Below are positions 8,394 through 16,977 of a stretch of DNA of 64,000 bases, piece by piece. Position numbers and translations under genes: made by a program. Numbering within the stretch: the stretch's first letter is position 1; the number at the start of each line of letters is the position of its first letter. Source of the stretch: Rhodococcus pseudokoreensis (GTDB lineage Bacteria; Actinomycetota; Actinomycetes; Mycobacteriales; Mycobacteriaceae); the NCBI RefSeq assembly GCF_017068395.1, contig NZ_CP070619.1, forward strand, positions 1,860,001 through 1,924,000. The letters run 5' to 3'. The notes below the pieces were generated by a model. That model was not told where the DNA came from and ran no database searches. It saw nothing but the letters and a program-made list of their open reading frames with translations.

Positions 8394-10658
8394 CTACGCC
8401 TCCTCGGTCACGGACAGCACCACCACGTCGTCGGGGAAGGACGCGGGCGTCTGCAGACCCACGACGGCGAGGGCTCGTCCCGTCATCGAGACGCCGGGAA
8501 CCTCGCTGCCCGCGGACAGTCCGTCGGTCCGTCCGCCGCCGGGCGGGGTGGTGACGGTCGGCTGAGGCTGCGGTGGCACGTTGAACCACGCGGGTGGTTT
8601 CAGGCCCTCGTCCGGTTCACCGGCGAAGACGGGTCGCACGCGGTACCGCCGGTCCGGGTCGAGCCCGGGCAGCGTGAACCGGCCGCGCGGCGACACGTCG
8701 GACCGCCCCACGTACGCGAGGAAGAACAGGGCCTCCGCCCGGTCGCCGGCGACGGCACCGTAGACCAGCAGGGTGGGGTCGATCTCGTCGGCGCGCACCA
8801 TCGTCCCCGTGTGCAGCAGTTCCCGGTGCCGCTTGTACAGGTCGATCCACACGGCGAGCTGTGCGTTCTCGTCGTCGGTGGCGGTCGCGAGATCCCACTC
8901 GATCCCGAGGTGCCCGTACAGCGCCGTCCCCGCCCGGAACGACAGCCGGTGGTACCGGCCGGTCGTGTGGGAGATTCCCGACGCGATGTGCGAGCCGAGC
9001 AGTTCGGGGGGAAGCAGTTGCATCGTCCACCGGTTCATCTGCTGGCGTTCGAGCGGATCGATGCAGTCCGACACCCAGACGCGGTCGGTGCGTTCGAGGA
9101 TGCCGAGGTCGACCCGCGCGCCACCCGAGGAGCAGGATTCGATCTCCAGTCCGGGGAACCGGCGCTTCAGCTCGTCCATCAGCCGGTACGTCGCGAGCGT
9201 CTGGTCGTGGACCCCGGCACGCCCGTGCGGGGCGGTGCCCGCGTCGATCAGGTCGCGGTTGTGGTCCCACTTGATGTAGGCGATGTCGTACTCGGCGAGA
9301 ATCGCGGACATCCGCTCGAGGATGTGGTCGTACGCCTCCGGGATCCCCAGATTGAGCACCTGCTGGTTCCGGGACGGCACCGGCGTGCGCCCGCCGGTCG
9401 CCATGACCCATTCGGGATGTTCCCGCGCGAGATCGGAATCGAGGTTGATCATCTCCGGTTCGAACCACAGGCCGAACTCCATGCCGAGCGAGCGCACGTG
9501 ATCGATGATCGGGTGCAGTCCGTCCGGCCACACCGTCTCGTCGACGTGCCAGTCCCCCAGCCCCGCCAGATCGTTGCGCCGGTACCGGAACCAGCCGTCG
9601 TCGAGCACATAACGCTCGACGCCGAGCTTCGCCGCCCGATCCGCCAGGTCTTTCAGCCGGGCGAGGTCGTGATCGAAGTAGACGGCCTCCCACACGTTGA
9701 TCGTGACCGGGCGCGCGCGCCGCGGGTGAGTGGGCCGCGACCGGAGATGGCCATGGAAGCGGTGCGCCTGGGCGTCGAGCCCGTCGCCGTAGGCGCCGTA
9801 GATCCAGGGGGTTTCGTAGCTTTCGCCGTCGGACAGCCGAATCTCGCCCGGCAGCAGCAGTTCTCCGCCGCCGACCACCTGGAAGCCGGTGAAGAGCCGC
9901 TCGGCGTAGTGGCGATGGTTGCCGCTGAACCCGACGTGGGTGCCCCACACCTCACCGCGGCCGAACCCGAAACCGGGCACGCCGACGGACAGCACCGTCG
10001 CCGCGTCCGGGCCGGTGCGCCCCTTCCGCCCTTCGCGTTCGTGGATCCCGACGGTGAGTTCGCGGCGCTGCGGGGTCCGTTCCTTCCCCCACCGGCCTGC
10101 GAAGTCGAGGATCTCCCGGGCCTGCGGCGGGACCGGGAACGCGAGCTGGAGGTCGTCGAGGACGTAGAAGGAGCTGCCGGTGTTGGTGACCTCGGCGCGC
10201 GCCCGCAGGAGACCACTCGGCAGCAACTCGATGTCGAGGGTCAGCCCGAGTTCGGCGACGGCGTCGTGCGCTGTGACCTGGACGGTGCCCGCACCGACGG
10301 AGACGAGTTCCGGGTCCGGCGACGGCCGGTGCTCGGCCCCGTCGACGATCAGCGTGGTGGTCGTGAACAGCGGCGACCAGTCGGTGCCGTCCCGGTGGCC
10401 CGCGATCCCGGGTTTGCCCACCCACCCGGTGTGGTGTTCCGGGAGGATCGACAGCCTCACCGGGAGGTCGACGACATTGCCCGCAGGGGGCTCGACGTTC
10501 GCCTGCGCCAGGGCCTGCGTGTCGGTGACACTCAGGTCGCCGAGCGCCGCACCCCAGTGCACGATCGCCGGCAACCGGCCCCCGGTGACGTCGAGCACGA
10601 CGGACACGCCGCCGGCGGTGAGGTGAACGTACGCGTGCGGTGAGACGGTGGCGCTCAC
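8394..10658 (-). CDS. Alpha-galactosidase, GH36 family
   Basis: A 754-residue glycoside hydrolase family 36 enzyme that releases terminal alpha-galactose from oligosaccharides such as melibiose or raffinose. An N-terminal beta-supersandwich precedes the TIM barrel. The nucleophile Asp sits in YIKWDHNRD (about residue 465) and the acid/base in the WVSDCIDPLER motif (about residues 531-534). Substrate-pocket motifs include VLDDGWF and GLWFEPEMI. No signal peptide, so it acts on imported sugar. The GTG start at 10658 overlaps the permease stop (GTGA), so it is the last gene of the importer operon. The frame continues to 10913, but that extra part lies inside the permease gene. Confidence 0.93.
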   Translation of the reverse strand: MSATVSPHAYVHLTAGGVSVVLDVTGGRLPAIVHWGAALGDLSVTDTQALAQANVEPPAGNVVDLPVRLSILPEHHTGWVGKPGIAGHRDGTDWSPLFTTTTLIVDGAEHRPSPDPELVSVGAGTVQVTAHDAVAELGLTLDIELLPSGLLRARAEVTNTGSSFYVLDDLQLAFPVPPQAREILDFAGRWGKERTPQRRELTVGIHEREGRKGRTGPDAATVLSVGVPGFGFGRGEVWGTHVGFSGNHRHYAERLFTGFQVVGGGELLLPGEIRLSDGESYETPWIYGAYGDGLDAQAHRFHGHLRSRPTHPRRARPVTINVWEAVYFDHDLARLKDLADRAAKLGVERYVLDDGWFRYRRNDLAGLGDWHVDETVWPDGLHPIIDHVRSLGMEFGLWFEPEMINLDSDLAREHPEWVMATGGRTPVPSRNQQVLNLGIPEAYDHILERMSAILAEYDIAYIKWDHNRDLIDAGTAPHGRAGVHDQTLATYRLMDELKRRFPGLEIESCSSGGARVDLGILERTDRVWVSDCIDPLERQQMNRWTMQLLPPELLGSHIASGISHTTGRYHRLSFRAGTALYGHLGIEWDLATATDDENAQLAVWIDLYKRHRELLHTGTMVRADEIDPTLLVYGAVAGDRAEALFFLAYVGRSDVSPRGRFTLPGLDPDRRYRVRPVFAGEPDEGLKPPAWFNVPPQPQPTVTTPPGGGRTDGLSAGSEVPGVSMTGRALAVVGLQTPASFPDDVVVLSVTEEA

Positions 10659-11590
10659 TTGTTGGCTCCCATCGTGAGTCCGGAAACGAAATGTCGCTGC
10701 AGCGCGACGAATACGAGCACCGTCGGCAGCGCGACGAGCACCGATCCGGCGGCGAGCAGGTTGGTGTCGGTGAAGAAGCTGCCCTGCAGATTCTGCAGCG
10801 CGGTGGTGACCGGCAGCTTGTCGCCGCTGACCATCAACGCGAGGGCCCAGAAGAAATCGTTGTAAATCCAGGTGATCATGAGCGTCGCGAGCGCGGCCAG
10901 CGCCGGTCGGCACAGCGGCAGCACCACCTGCCAGTACTGGCGGAACAGTCCGGCGCCGTCGACCGTGGCGGCCTCGAGCAGTTCGGGGGGAACGGTCTTC
11001 ATGTAGTTGCTCAGCACGAACACGCAGAAGCCGGTCTGAAAGGCGACGTGCACCAGGATCAGTCCCCAGTAGCTGTCGTAGAGCGAGCCCGACGAACTCA
11101 TCCAGTACGGCAGCGGAATCGCGTTGTACAGACGGAACAACGGGGTCAGCAGCGTCTGCTGCGGCAGCAGGTTACCTGCGATGAACACCGCCAGCATGAT
11201 CACGTTGAACTTCCACGGGAACCGGGCGAGCACGAACGCCGCCATCGACCCGATGAACAGGATCAGCAGCACCGCCGGGATGGTGATGATCATCGAGTTG
11301 AGGAAGTAGTGCGGGATCCCGCCGACCTCCCACGACTCGGTGTAATTGCTCAGCGTGAAGCCGCCGACGGACAGGTAGCCGTGGGTGAGGACGTAGTCGT
11401 AGTCGCGGAACGAGTTGTAGAGCGCCCACAGCAGCGGGAAGATCCACAACAGCGCGAGCGCGGTGAGCAGGAGGTACATCGCCGCGTGCGCGGCACTGAG
11501 CCGGCGCCGGTTGGCCACCGCGGACCTGTTGCGGGGCCCGGTCCGATCGGCGGGCGCACTGCGGTCGGCGAGGGGTGTCGTCATGGTCAT
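10655..11590 (-). CDS. Sugar ABC transporter permease (MalG type)
   Basis: A 311-residue inner-membrane permease with six predicted transmembrane segments. The cytoplasmic EAA loop that docks the ATPase is seen in ELLEAATVDGAGLFRQYWQV. The cytoplasmic N-terminus is basic and longer than usual. It pairs with the MalF-type permease encoded immediately upstream, whose stop overlaps this ATG by one base (TGATG). Substrate is inferred from linkage to alpha- and beta-galactosidases and Leloir genes: probably alpha- or beta-galactosides. The ATPase partner is likely the one encoded at 19371, not in this operon. Confidence 0.92.
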   Translation of the reverse strand: MTMTTPLADRSAPADRTGPRNRSAVANRRRLSAAHAAMYLLLTALALLWIFPLLWALYNSFRDYDYVLTHGYLSVGGFTLSNYTESWEVGGIPHYFLNSMIITIPAVLLILFIGSMAAFVLARFPWKFNVIMLAVFIAGNLLPQQTLLTPLFRLYNAIPLPYWMSSSGSLYDSYWGLILVHVAFQTGFCVFVLSNYMKTVPPELLEAATVDGAGLFRQYWQVVLPLCRPALAALATLMITWIYNDFFWALALMVSGDKLPVTTALQNLQGSFFTDTNLLAAGSVLVALPTVLVFVALQRHFVSGLTMGANK

Positions 11591-12513
11591 CAGTCGTCGC
11601 TCCGCATCACGATCCAGAGATAGAGGGCAATGAACACCAGCGAGATCACGAGCATGATCGTCGCCAGGGCCGAACCGAATCCGACGCGGCCCGCTTCACC
11701 CACGACGTTCGCGGTGACGAGGGCGGAGATCAGTTCGAGTCCGTTGCGGCCCTTGTTGATCACCCACACGAGGTCGAAGGCGCGCAGGGCCTCGATGACG
11801 GTGATGACGATGATCAGCAGGTTGGTGGGTTTCATCAGGGGGAACACGATCCGGAAGAACGTGCGGATCGGCCCGGCACCGTCCATCAGGGCGGCTTCGC
11901 GCACCGACGGGTCGATGGCCTTGAGACCGGCCAAGTACAACAGCATGATGTAGCCGGTGTGCCGCCAGCTCGCGGCGACCATGACCGCCCAGATGTTGAC
12001 GTCCGGATTGCCGAGCCAGTCGACGTCCGTGCCGAGGATGGTGTTGAGCACGCCGCCGTCGGTGGAATAGATGAGCTGCCACACGAACCCGACGAGGGCC
12101 ATCGACAGCACCACGGGGATGTAGAAGATGCTCTGGTACAGCCGGCTTCCCTTCAGGCCCCGGTCGAGCAGCACGGCGAGGAAGATGCCGAGGATCGTCG
12201 GGAAGACGAAGAGGAACGCCAGCCACAGGACGTTGTTGTGGAGCGCCTGCTGGAACGGCGGGTACGCCTGGACGGCGTCGACGTAGTTCTGCGGGCCGAT
12301 CCACTCGATGGACGATGTGCCGCCGATCCCGTCCCAGCGGGCGAACGACAGGATCACCGTGAAGACGGTGGGAATCCACACCAGCCCGATCACGATCGCG
12401 GCGGGCAGCCCGAGCATGACGGCGATGGTCCACCGGTCGCCGCGACTGCGTCGGATCTTCGGCGCCGGGACCCTGGGTTCGGTTCCGGCCTGGGAAGGAA
12501 CTGTGCTGGTCAT
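11590..12513 (-). CDS. Sugar ABC transporter permease (MalF type)
   Basis: A 307-residue permease with six predicted transmembrane segments and the EAA loop (SVREAALMDGAGPIRTFFRI). It forms a heterodimeric channel with the downstream MalG-type permease (1-nt overlap). The N-terminus before the first membrane helix is short and basic. It lies 55 nt downstream of the solute-binding lipoprotein gene, the standard CUT1 order of binding protein, MalF, MalG. Specificity inferred from context only. Confidence 0.92.
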   Translation of the reverse strand: MTSTVPSQAGTEPRVPAPKIRRSRGDRWTIAVMLGLPAAIVIGLVWIPTVFTVILSFARWDGIGGTSSIEWIGPQNYVDAVQAYPPFQQALHNNVLWLAFLFVFPTILGIFLAVLLDRGLKGSRLYQSIFYIPVVLSMALVGFVWQLIYSTDGGVLNTILGTDVDWLGNPDVNIWAVMVAASWRHTGYIMLLYLAGLKAIDPSVREAALMDGAGPIRTFFRIVFPLMKPTNLLIIVITVIEALRAFDLVWVINKGRNGLELISALVTANVVGEAGRVGFGSALATIMLVISLVFIALYLWIVMRSDD

Positions 12514-12568
12514 GAATTCACCTGACCTGTCGGGACCGCGATGATGGTCGTTGTCTTCTCGTGTGCGC

Positions 12569-13864
12569 TCATTGCCCGAACACCGCCGCCTTCTGCCGCT
12601 CGATGCTCCGGACCAGGCCGTCCACGTCGTTCGGGTTGCCGAGGAACTGCTGCATCGCCGGGATCATCACGACGGACGCGAAATCGGGGCGGGTATCCCG
12701 GTCGAGGAACTGGGTGATGGACCCCGCACCCTGGACGAGGGCGGCCGACTTCTGCACGAGCGGAGGGAAACTCGACAGGTCGGCGTCGCGGTGCGCCGGG
12801 ATCGCCTGGGGGTCCTGCTTCGCGTACGCGACGGCGGCGTCGGCGTTCGTGAGGAAGGAGAGGAACTGCTGCGCCCCTTCGAGATTCCGCGGGTCCTTGC
12901 GCATCATGAATCCGTCCATCGGCGCCTCGACCGCCGACGTGCCGACCGCGGAGTCGAGTTCGGGGAACGCGAAGAAGTCCAGATCCTCGCGGTCGGGGCC
13001 CGCCGGGAAGCTCTGCGCGACGAACATGCCGGCCACCAGCATCCCGGCCTCCTTGTTGAGGAGCGCCTGCTGCGCCTCGGACATCTTGCGGCCCAGCGGT
13101 TGCGGCTGGTGGAACGGGAGGATCTCGCGCCAGGTATCGAACACCGACCGGACGCGGTTGTCGGTCCAGCTCACGTCGCCCGCGAGGAGGGAGCGGTGGA
13201 AGTCGACGCCGTTGAGGCGCAGATCGAGATAGTCGAACGTGCCGAACGGCGACCAGCCGTCCCGGACCCCGAAACCGATCGGAGTGAGCCCGTCCGACTG
13301 CATGCGTTTCGACAGGGCCACCCATTCGTCGAACGTCTTCGGCGGCACGTAACCACGCTGCTGCCAGAGGCTGGGGCGGTAGAACACGGCCCACGGGTAG
13401 TAGAAGAACGGGATCAGGTACTGCCTTCCGTCGGTTCCGGTGGACGCCTCGCGGAAGCTGTCGCTGAAGCCGCTGCCGTGCGATTGCCACACCGGGCTGA
13501 CGTCGTCGACGAGTCCCTTGTCGGCGAAGTACCTCATCCGGTATCCCGACATCCAGGTGAAGACGTCGTCCGGGGTGCCCTGCAGGTAGTTGTTGACGTT
13601 CTCCTGGAACGAGGTGGAGTCGACGGAGTTGATGCGCACCGCGCCGCCGGTCTGCTGCTGGAACATCCCGACGACGTCCTGCACGCCGAGTTTGGCGTTC
13701 TTGTCCGACAGCCGCGATCCGAGGGTGATCACGTGGGGGTCGACGCCGCCGGTACACCCGGACAGCAGGCCCGCCGTCGACAGGGCGCCCGCGGCGCCGA
13801 GCGCGGCCTTGAGAAAGGTCCGCCGGGAGGGTTGCCACGGGTGCGGCAGCTCGTTTCGGTTCAT
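12569..13864 (-). CDS. Sugar ABC transporter solute-binding lipoprotein (Tat-type)
   Basis: A 431-residue extracytoplasmic sugar-binding protein of the CUT1 family. The N-terminus has a twin-arginine motif (SRRTFLK), a hydrophobic stretch and a lipobox (LLSGC, Cys at about 37), so it should be Tat-exported and lipid-anchored. The body contains typical fold motifs (LYKE-like core replaced by FDEWVALSKRM, and EAPMDGFMMRKDPRN near the C-terminus). The ATG at 13864 has AAAGGG upstream; the frame open to 13930 runs into the control region. It is first in the importer/alpha-galactosidase operon and divergent from the beta-galactosidase gene. Likely substrate: galactosides. Confidence 0.92.
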   Translation of the reverse strand: MNRNELPHPWQPSRRTFLKAALGAAGALSTAGLLSGCTGGVDPHVITLGSRLSDKNAKLGVQDVVGMFQQQTGGAVRINSVDSTSFQENVNNYLQGTPDDVFTWMSGYRMRYFADKGLVDDVSPVWQSHGSGFSDSFREASTGTDGRQYLIPFFYYPWAVFYRPSLWQQRGYVPPKTFDEWVALSKRMQSDGLTPIGFGVRDGWSPFGTFDYLDLRLNGVDFHRSLLAGDVSWTDNRVRSVFDTWREILPFHQPQPLGRKMSEAQQALLNKEAGMLVAGMFVAQSFPAGPDREDLDFFAFPELDSAVGTSAVEAPMDGFMMRKDPRNLEGAQQFLSFLTNADAAVAYAKQDPQAIPAHRDADLSSFPPLVQKSAALVQGAGSITQFLDRDTRPDFASVVMIPAMQQFLGNPNDVDGLVRSIERQKAAVFGQ

Positions 13865-13914
13865 GGTGCCCTTTTCGCTCGAGTAGCGGGGTGGGGCGGA
13901 GTCGCTCACCATCC

Positions 13915-13938
13915 GATCGAAATCGAACAACTTCGATC
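13915..13938. promoter_or_regulatory. Inverted repeat operator candidate 1
   Basis: GATCGAA (13915-13921) and TTCGATC (13932-13938), separated by 10 nt, lie about 50-75 nt upstream of the solute-binding protein start. The arm spacing equals that of the second repeat at 13997. Either could be the site of the DeoR-type regulator encoded at 16171. Confidence 0.45.
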
Positions 13939-13996
13939 ACAATTCAGTGGTGACGCCTCACGCCGTTACGTGATGCAGGTTACAAAACCACGCTGC

Positions 13997-14018
13997 GTTG
14001 CGCATTGTCAACCGCAAC
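13997..14018. promoter_or_regulatory. Inverted repeat operator candidate 2
   Basis: GTTGCG (13997-14002) and CGCAAC (14013-14018) with a 10-nt spacer, in the centre of the 231-bp divergent region between importer and beta-galactosidase operons. It is placed to affect both promoters. Confidence 0.45.
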
Positions 14019-14031
14019 ATAGTGCGTTTAC

Positions 14032-14045
14032 CTGCACAAGTGCAG
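14032..14045. promoter_or_regulatory. Short dyad CTGCAC-AA-GTGCAG
   Basis: A perfect 6+2+6 inverted repeat ends 16 nt before the proposed -35 of the beta-galactosidase promoter. Its position suits an activator or repressor site. Function inferred from position only. Confidence 0.35.
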
Positions 14046-14060
14046 AAATGTTCATTCGTG

Positions 14061-14089
14061 TTGACTTTTGAGCAGCGATCGGACAGATT
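14061..14089 (+). promoter_or_regulatory. Putative beta-galactosidase operon promoter
   Basis: TTGACT (14061-14066), 17 nt, then CAGATT (14084-14089). The -35 is near consensus and the -10 is moderate. The predicted start of transcription is at about the ATG at 14096, implying a leaderless message. Confidence 0.5.
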
Positions 14090-14095
14090 GTGAGC

Positions 14096-16174
14096 ATGCA
14101 CACAGCGAGCGATTCCGGCGGGCGGCACCGGCGGTGGCCGACCCGGGGCATTTCCTTCGGCGGTGACTACAACCCCGAGCAGTGGCCGGAAGAGGTCTGG
14201 CAGCACGACGTCGAACTCATGCGCGAGGCGGGCGTCGACTTCGCGACCGTCGGCGTCTTCTCCTGGGCGCGACTCCAGCCCACCCCCTCCACCTGGGACT
14301 TCGGCTGGCTCGACCGCGTCCTCGACCTCCTGCACGACGGCGGCGTCCGCGTCGACCTGGCCACCGCGACCGCGTCCCCACCCCCCTGGCTCACGGCCGC
14401 GCATCCCGAGATCCGGCCCGTCGACGAACGCGGCTACCGGTACGAGATCGGCAGCAGGCAGACGTGGAGCCCGAGTTCCCCGATCTACCGGGACCACTCC
14501 CTCGCCCTCGTCGAGAAGATGGCCGTCCGCTACGGCGACCACCCGGCACTCGCCCTCTGGCACGTGTCCAACGAACTCGGCTGCCACAACTCGCGCTGCT
14601 ACTCCCCCGACAGCGCGCGGGCGTTCCGGCGGTGGCTGCAGCGGCGGTACAGCGACCTCACCGAACTCAACCGGGCGTGGGGCACGACGTTCTGGAGCCA
14701 GCACTACAGCGCCTGGGACGAGGTGGTGCCGCCCGCCGCGAGCACGACGTTCGGCAACCCCACCCATCTGCTGGACTGGCGCCGCTTCTGCTCCGACGCG
14801 CTCCTCGACCAGTACCTCGCGGAGCGGGAGGTGTTGCGGCGCATCACTCCCGACGTCCCGGTGACGACGAACTTCATGGTGGGCATGGGCTCGCCGCAGT
14901 CCCTCGCCGGCGACATGAACTACGCGCAGTGGGCGCCGGAACAGGACCTCGTCTCCACCGACCACTATCTGGTCGGACCCGCGACCGGTGACGGCGCCGC
15001 CCACCACCGGCTGTCGTTCTCCGCCGACCTCACCCGCGGCATCGCCGGCTCACAGCCGTGGCTGCTGATGGAACACTCGACGAGCGCCGTCAACTGGCAG
15101 CCGGTCAACCGGGCGAAGGCGCCCGGCGAGATGCTGCGCAACTCCCTCGCCCACGTGGCGCGCGGCGCGGACGGTGTCGCGTTCTTCCAGTTCCGCGCCT
15201 CGCAGGCCGGCGCCGAGAAGTTCCACTCCGCGCTGGTGCCGCACGCGGGCACCGACTCCGCCCGGTGGCGCGAAGTCGTCCAACTCGGGGCGGTCCTGCG
15301 CCGGCTGCAGCCGGTCCTCGGCAGCCGCGTCGAGGCCCCGGTCGGCATTCTGTTCGACTGGGAGTCGCAGTGGGCGTGCGAGCAGGACGGGCACCCGTCG
15401 CGGTTGATGCAGCCGATGACGATCGCCGAGCAGATGCACCGCGCGTTCGCCGGGGTGACCTGCGACGTCGTCCCCCCGGACGCCGACCTCGGCCGGTACT
15501 CGGTTCTGGTCGTGCCCGCGATGTATCTGTGCAGCGACGAGGAGGCGGACCGCATCTCGGCGGCGGCCCGCGCAGGCGCGCACGTTCTGGTGACGGCGTT
15601 CTCCGGGATCGCGGACCGCGACGACCACGTCCGGCTCGGCGGCTACCCGGGAGCGTTCGGAGACCTGCTCGGCGTCCGGACCGAGGAGTTCTTCCCGCTC
15701 GGCGCCGACGAGACGGTCGCCCTCGACGACGGCACGTCGGCCCGCGTCTGGACCGAATACCTCACGGTCTCCGAGGACGTGGACGTTCTCGCCCGCCACA
15801 CCGCGGGACACCTGCAGGGCGTGCCCTCCGTCACCCGGCGCCCGGTCGGCGACGGCGCCGCCTGGTATCTCGCCACCGTCCCCGACGCACGGGGCCTGGA
15901 GCGGCTCGCCGAGACAATCTGCGCCGCAGCCGGTCTCGGCCAGCACCTGGGACGGCACTCCGACGTCGAGATCGTACGGAGGCGGGGCGAGAACGGGTCG
16001 TGGCTGTTCGTCCTCAATCACACGAACGAGAAGGTGACCATCGACGTGTCCGGCACCGACCTCGTGACCGAACGGGTGGTGGACGGACCGCTCACGCTGG
16101 AACCGGGCAACTGTGCTGTGATTCGCGAAGACAGCGCCGGCACCGGCGCCCCGACACGAAAGGCGGACGCATGA
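14096..16174 (+). CDS. Beta-galactosidase, GH42 family
   Basis: A 692-residue cytoplasmic GH42 enzyme that hydrolyses terminal beta-galactosides. The N-terminal TIM barrel begins ISFGGDYNPEQW. The acid/base Glu is in WHVSNELG (about residue 160) and the nucleophile Glu in LLMEHSTSAVNW (about residue 326). A class I glutamine-amidotransferase-like trimerisation domain follows (VLVVPAMYL region), then a small beta domain. The ATG at 14096 fits a leaderless transcript; a GTG at 14090 would add two residues. It starts the rightward operon beta-galactosidase-DeoR-galT-galK, with the next ATG overlapping its stop (ATGA). GH42 with GH36 widens the range of usable galactosides. Confidence 0.93.
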   Translation: MHTASDSGGRHRRWPTRGISFGGDYNPEQWPEEVWQHDVELMREAGVDFATVGVFSWARLQPTPSTWDFGWLDRVLDLLHDGGVRVDLATATASPPPWLTAAHPEIRPVDERGYRYEIGSRQTWSPSSPIYRDHSLALVEKMAVRYGDHPALALWHVSNELGCHNSRCYSPDSARAFRRWLQRRYSDLTELNRAWGTTFWSQHYSAWDEVVPPAASTTFGNPTHLLDWRRFCSDALLDQYLAEREVLRRITPDVPVTTNFMVGMGSPQSLAGDMNYAQWAPEQDLVSTDHYLVGPATGDGAAHHRLSFSADLTRGIAGSQPWLLMEHSTSAVNWQPVNRAKAPGEMLRNSLAHVARGADGVAFFQFRASQAGAEKFHSALVPHAGTDSARWREVVQLGAVLRRLQPVLGSRVEAPVGILFDWESQWACEQDGHPSRLMQPMTIAEQMHRAFAGVTCDVVPPDADLGRYSVLVVPAMYLCSDEEADRISAAARAGAHVLVTAFSGIADRDDHVRLGGYPGAFGDLLGVRTEEFFPLGADETVALDDGTSARVWTEYLTVSEDVDVLARHTAGHLQGVPSVTRRPVGDGAAWYLATVPDARGLERLAETICAAAGLGQHLGRHSDVEIVRRRGENGSWLFVLNHTNEKVTIDVSGTDLVTERVVDGPLTLEPGNCAVIREDSAGTGAPTRKADA

Positions 16175-16977
16175 TGCTCGCTCGTCAGCGCCAGCAGGTG
16201 ATCCTCGACGAGGTCACCGCGCACGGTGCGGTGAAAGTCGTCGACCTCGGTGCGACGCTCGGGGTCTCCGACATGACCATCCGGCGTGACATCAACGAAC
16301 TCGTCGAGCAGGGTCTCGTCGAGCGGGTGCACGGCGGGGTGACACTGCCACGCTCGGCGAGCGTCCACGAACCGGGGTTCTCGGCGAAGTCCGAACTCGA
16401 CCGGGAGGCCAAGCGTGCCATCGCCCGCGCCGCGGCCAGGCTGGTGCGGCCGGGCACGTCGGTGGGTATCTCCGGCGGCACCACCACGCATGCCCTCGCC
16501 CGCGAACTCCTCGACGTCCCCGACATCACCGTCGTCACCAATTCACTGCCGGTCGCCGACGCCTTCCACGAGGGCGGCCGCGACGACCAGACCATCCTCC
16601 TCACCGGAGGTCAGCGCACCCCGTCGTTCGCCCTCGTCGGACCGCTCACGGTCGCCGCCCTGCGCGGCATCCACGTGGACATGCTGTTCCTCGGTACGCA
16701 CGGCATGGGGATCGACTCGGGGCTGACCTGCCCCAATCTGATGGAAGCCCAGACCAATCAGGCGCTCGTCGCGTCGTCGCGTCGCGTCGTGGTGCTCGCC
16801 GACCACACGAAGTGGGGGGTGACCGCGCTGGCGAACACGATCCCGCTGTCGGACGTCGACATCCTCATCACCGACGCCGGCCTCGAGCGCGCCGCCCAGG
16901 AAGCCCTCGCCGATCACGTCGGCGATCTCGTGGTGACACGGGAGAACGCGGAAGGACTTGACGATGACCGTGCGTGA
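16171..16977 (+). CDS. DeoR-family transcriptional regulator
   Basis: A 268-residue regulator. Its N-terminal DeoR winged helix (QRQQVILDEVTAHGAVKVV, then SDMTIRRDINELVEQGLV) is followed by the C-terminal sugar-phosphate-sensing domain (SGGTTTHALARELLD, VTNSLPVAD and ADHTKWG motifs). Members usually repress sugar genes and are released by a phosphorylated intermediate. Within this operon the likely targets are the divergent importer/alpha-galactosidase operon and its own operon, and a Leloir intermediate is a plausible effector (inference). The start overlaps the beta-galactosidase stop (ATGA); a second ATG follows at 16174. Its end overlaps galT by 14 nt. Confidence 0.9.
   Translation: MMLARQRQQVILDEVTAHGAVKVVDLGATLGVSDMTIRRDINELVEQGLVERVHGGVTLPRSASVHEPGFSAKSELDREAKRAIARAAARLVRPGTSVGISGGTTTHALARELLDVPDITVVTNSLPVADAFHEGGRDDQTILLTGGQRTPSFALVGPLTVAALRGIHVDMLFLGTHGMGIDSGLTCPNLMEAQTNQALVASSRRVVVLADHTKWGVTALANTIPLSDVDILITDAGLERAAQEALADHVGDLVVTRENAEGLDDDRA

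Noticed and set aside
12510..13940. 476-codon minus-strand frame overlapping the solute-binding protein gene
   Set aside because: The other minus-strand frame encodes a clear Tat lipoprotein; this frame is Arg/Pro-rich and lacks motifs.
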